64,000 nucleotides of DNA from Lederbergia panacisoli. GTDB lineage: Bacteria > Bacillota > Bacilli > Bacillales > Bacillaceae_C. The notes under the pieces were generated by a model. That model was not told the origin of the DNA and did no database searches. It was given only the letters and a program-made list of their open reading frames with translations. Positions 62,533 through 64,000 of this stretch are shown here, piece by piece; within the stretch, counting starts at the first letter, position 1; every line of letters begins with the position of its first letter. The DNA is taken from assembly GCF_024626525.1 (NCBI RefSeq), contig NZ_JANJGU010000012.1, positions 1 to 64,000 on the forward strand, in the 5' to 3' direction. Position numbers and translations under genes: made by a program.

Positions 62533-63564
62533 TTAAACATTCACTTTTACTTCTTTTCCTGTTCTCGAAGATTCATAGATCGCAAGTATCAAATCAACTG
62601 CCTTTCTCGCTTCTTCTCCAGAAACAAGAGGTTCACGATCCTCACGAACAGACTGAATGATATCCTCAACAAAAGCATAATGCCCTTCATCCGAAATAGC
62701 CTTCGGATCACTGCCCCCGCCTTCACTATTTCCAACCTGAGGGATTGTTTCATCCCCATCAAGGAACTTCCATTCTTTAAAACCGCTATCCGCAAAAATT
62801 ATCGAACCATGTTCCCCATGTATTTCAAATCTTGTCTCCTGCCCCGGGTAAACAGACGTTGTGCCTTGAATGACTCCGAATGCTCCATTTTTATATTTAA
62901 CAGCGATTACAGCAGTGTCTTCGACTTCAATATTTCTGACTAACGGTGCAGTATAGGCAAAAACAGACTCAACATCTCCGACCATCCACTGAATAAGGTC
63001 AATTCCGTGCACCCCTTGATTCATCAACGCACCACCGCCATCCAACTCCCAAGTACCTCTCCACCCAGCACTTTCGTAATACTCCGGACTGCGATAATAT
63101 TTTAAATAAGCATCCCCTAAGACAAGTTTCCCTAATTTCCCGTCCTGAATGGCTTTACGCGTGATGATCGCTGCATCCAACGTCCTTCTTTGGTATACAC
63201 AACCCAATTTCACCTTATTGTCTTTACAAACCTCAATCATTTCAGTCATTTTGTCGCGTGTAATATCTAAAGGCTTTTCACATAATACATGTATTCCCGC
63301 TCTTGCCGCAGCAATCGTTACATCCGCATGGAGCCCGCTCGGTACACAGACGGATACGATATCAATCTCTTCTTTTTTAAACATTTCTTCATAATCGGTA
63401 TACGTTTTCAAAACTCCATATTCAGCAGCCAGCTTTTCCGCCTTCTCGATTCCAGTATCACAAATCGCCACTAATTCAGCTTCACTGTTCGCACTAATTG
63501 CTTTTGCATGAAAGGCAGAAATTATACCAGCACCTACAATCGCGAATTTCATTTTGTTTGTCAT
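62533..63564 (-). CDS. Gfo/Idh/MocA family oxidoreductase
   Basis: A 343-residue NAD(P)-dependent oxidoreductase. Motifs: KFAIVGAGIISAFHAKAI, HVLCEKPLDITRDKM, GGALMNQGVHGIDLIQWMVG with the catalytic-type His and Asp, and LGDAYLKYYRSPEYY. The ATG at 63564 follows GAGGAGTGTATCCG. It is the first gene of the five-gene amino-sugar operon; an MFS-type transporter gene precedes it with its own terminator. Confidence 0.88.
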   Translation of the reverse strand: MTNKMKFAIVGAGIISAFHAKAISANSEAELVAICDTGIEKAEKLAAEYGVLKTYTDYEEMFKKEEIDIVSVCVPSGLHADVTIAAARAGIHVLCEKPLDITRDKMTEMIEVCKDNKVKLGCVYQRRTLDAAIITRKAIQDGKLGKLVLGDAYLKYYRSPEYYESAGWRGTWELDGGGALMNQGVHGIDLIQWMVGDVESVFAYTAPLVRNIEVEDTAVIAVKYKNGAFGVIQGTTSVYPGQETRFEIHGEHGSIIFADSGFKEWKFLDGDETIPQVGNSEGGGSDPKAISDEGHYAFVEDIIQSVREDREPLVSGEEARKAVDLILAIYESSRTGKEVKVNV

Positions 63565-63672
63565 CGGATACACTCCTCAATCTTTTTAAAAATTACCTCA
63601 TAATAAGACATTCTATGTTAGGAATTAATCTCCTCTTTTATTTTTTATATGTACTTTTAAAAAAAAGAAGGA

Positions 63673-63697
63673 GACTGACCCAAATACTAAGTCAGTC
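63673..63697 (-). terminator. Terminator of the MFS transporter gene
   Basis: GACTGAC (63673-63679) pairs with GTCAGTC (63691-63697), extended by GG/CC; TTCTTTTTT follows on the minus strand. Confidence 0.82.
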
Positions 63698-63709
63698 CCC
63701 TTGTCACCT

Positions 63710-64000
63710 TCATTCAGCCATTTCAGTTGAATGTGGATTTTTTATATTAAAATAAACTAAGCCCGCAATGCCAATTAAAGTAGAAGCAGCCATAAGGAAG
63801 TATAAAGTGGAGCCTCCGAATGTTTCAAAGATAAACCCACCTGCAAAGGAACCAATAATTCCTGTCACGCCAAACACAATGATCATAAAAGCCATATGAC
63901 CCGTTGCTTGCATTTCTACCGGAAGCCGTTTATACAAATACTCAATCGCTCCCATAAATAAAATCACATAACAAACGCCATGTAAGGACTGGATGAAGAG
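63710..64000 (-). CDS. MFS transporter, C-terminal part (cut by window end)
   Basis: The last 96 codons of a membrane transporter run into the window edge at 64000. Visible are LFIQSLHGVCYVILFMGAI, EYLYKRLPVEMQATGHMAF and three further hydrophobic stretches, matching the C-terminal half of MFS_1-like (nucleoside/proton symporter-type) carriers. It probably imports the sugar handled by the operon downstream. The N-terminal part is outside the window. Confidence 0.75.
   Translation of the reverse strand, partial: LFIQSLHGVCYVILFMGAIEYLYKRLPVEMQATGHMAFMIIVFGVTGIIGSFAGGFIFETFGGSTLYFLMAASTLIGIAGLVYFNIKNPHSTEMAE

Overview
The window looks like chromosomal DNA of an endospore-forming, low-GC Gram-positive bacterium of the Bacillaceae. 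Pointers are an H-type small acid-soluble spore protein (48.1 kb), AraR, TagU and PgcA homologues, GGAGG-type ribosome binding sites with frequent GTG/TTG starts, a T-box leader and many rho-independent terminators. I cannot name the genus from the sequence. Nearly every gene is on the minus strand and much of the content is carbohydrate metabolism. I saw no rRNA, tRNA, prophage or CRISPR array.

Layout. 0.1-2.2 kb: a B-type (ba3-like) cytochrome oxidase pair. 2.3-5.7 kb: an AraR-controlled galM/GH43 unit whose GH43 gene is frameshifted. 5.9-9.1 kb: a DUF4870-type membrane protein, pgcA and a small kinase. 9.2-17.4 kb: a sugar ABC transporter with two Gfo/Idh/MocA oxidoreductases, an epimerase and a GntR/LacI-type regulator. 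17.5-18.9 kb: polysaccharide deacetylase and cutC. 19.3-25.5 kb: a PTS (IIA, IIB, IIC) operon with phosphotriesterase-like, creatininase-like and SIS proteins, interrupted by a 1.2-kb array of 51-bp repeats. 25.5-29.9 kb (plus strand): a T-box leader followed by a SAM hydrolase and a complete ECF transporter. 30.0-42.2 kb: a cell-surface region with TagU, a PHP-type tyrosine phosphatase, a cyclic-di-GMP-I riboswitch in front of a 55-residue ORF, a 1372-residue sorted surface protein, a hybrid histidine kinase with a BTAD response regulator, and a PilZ protein. 42.2-54.6 kb: a GH85 endoglycosidase, a sulfatase, a REP-associated (RAYT) transposase, sspH, a uracil-DNA-glycosylase-fold protein and a ribose-type ABC transporter, all dotted with GTGCCTGGCAC palindromes. 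54.6-64 kb: two amino-sugar operons (GH4, AgaI-like, ROK regulator; MFS, two oxidoreductases, epimerase, NagB-like, NagA-like) separated by a second 51-bp array.

How the genes fit together. The 42-64 kb stretch reads as a glycan-salvage region: a secreted ENGase and a sulfatase could release sulfated or N-acetylated sugars, transporters import them, and GH4, AgaI/NagB and NagA-like enzymes feed them into central metabolism. The 30-42 kb region joins cell-envelope genes to cyclic-di-GMP sensing at RNA (riboswitch) and protein (PilZ) level. The T-box unit suggests salvage of methionine from S-adenosylmethionine or a related compound.

The intergenic DNA is unusually rich in repeats: five arrays with a 21-bp period, two arrays with an exact 51-bp period and alternating 102-bp sub-structure, 16 REP-like palindromes around a RAYT gene, and a dispersed element of about 155 bp in three copies. 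The least explained items are the riboswitch-controlled 55-residue protein, the PTS/phosphotriesterase/creatininase/SIS operon, and the phase-locked arrays.
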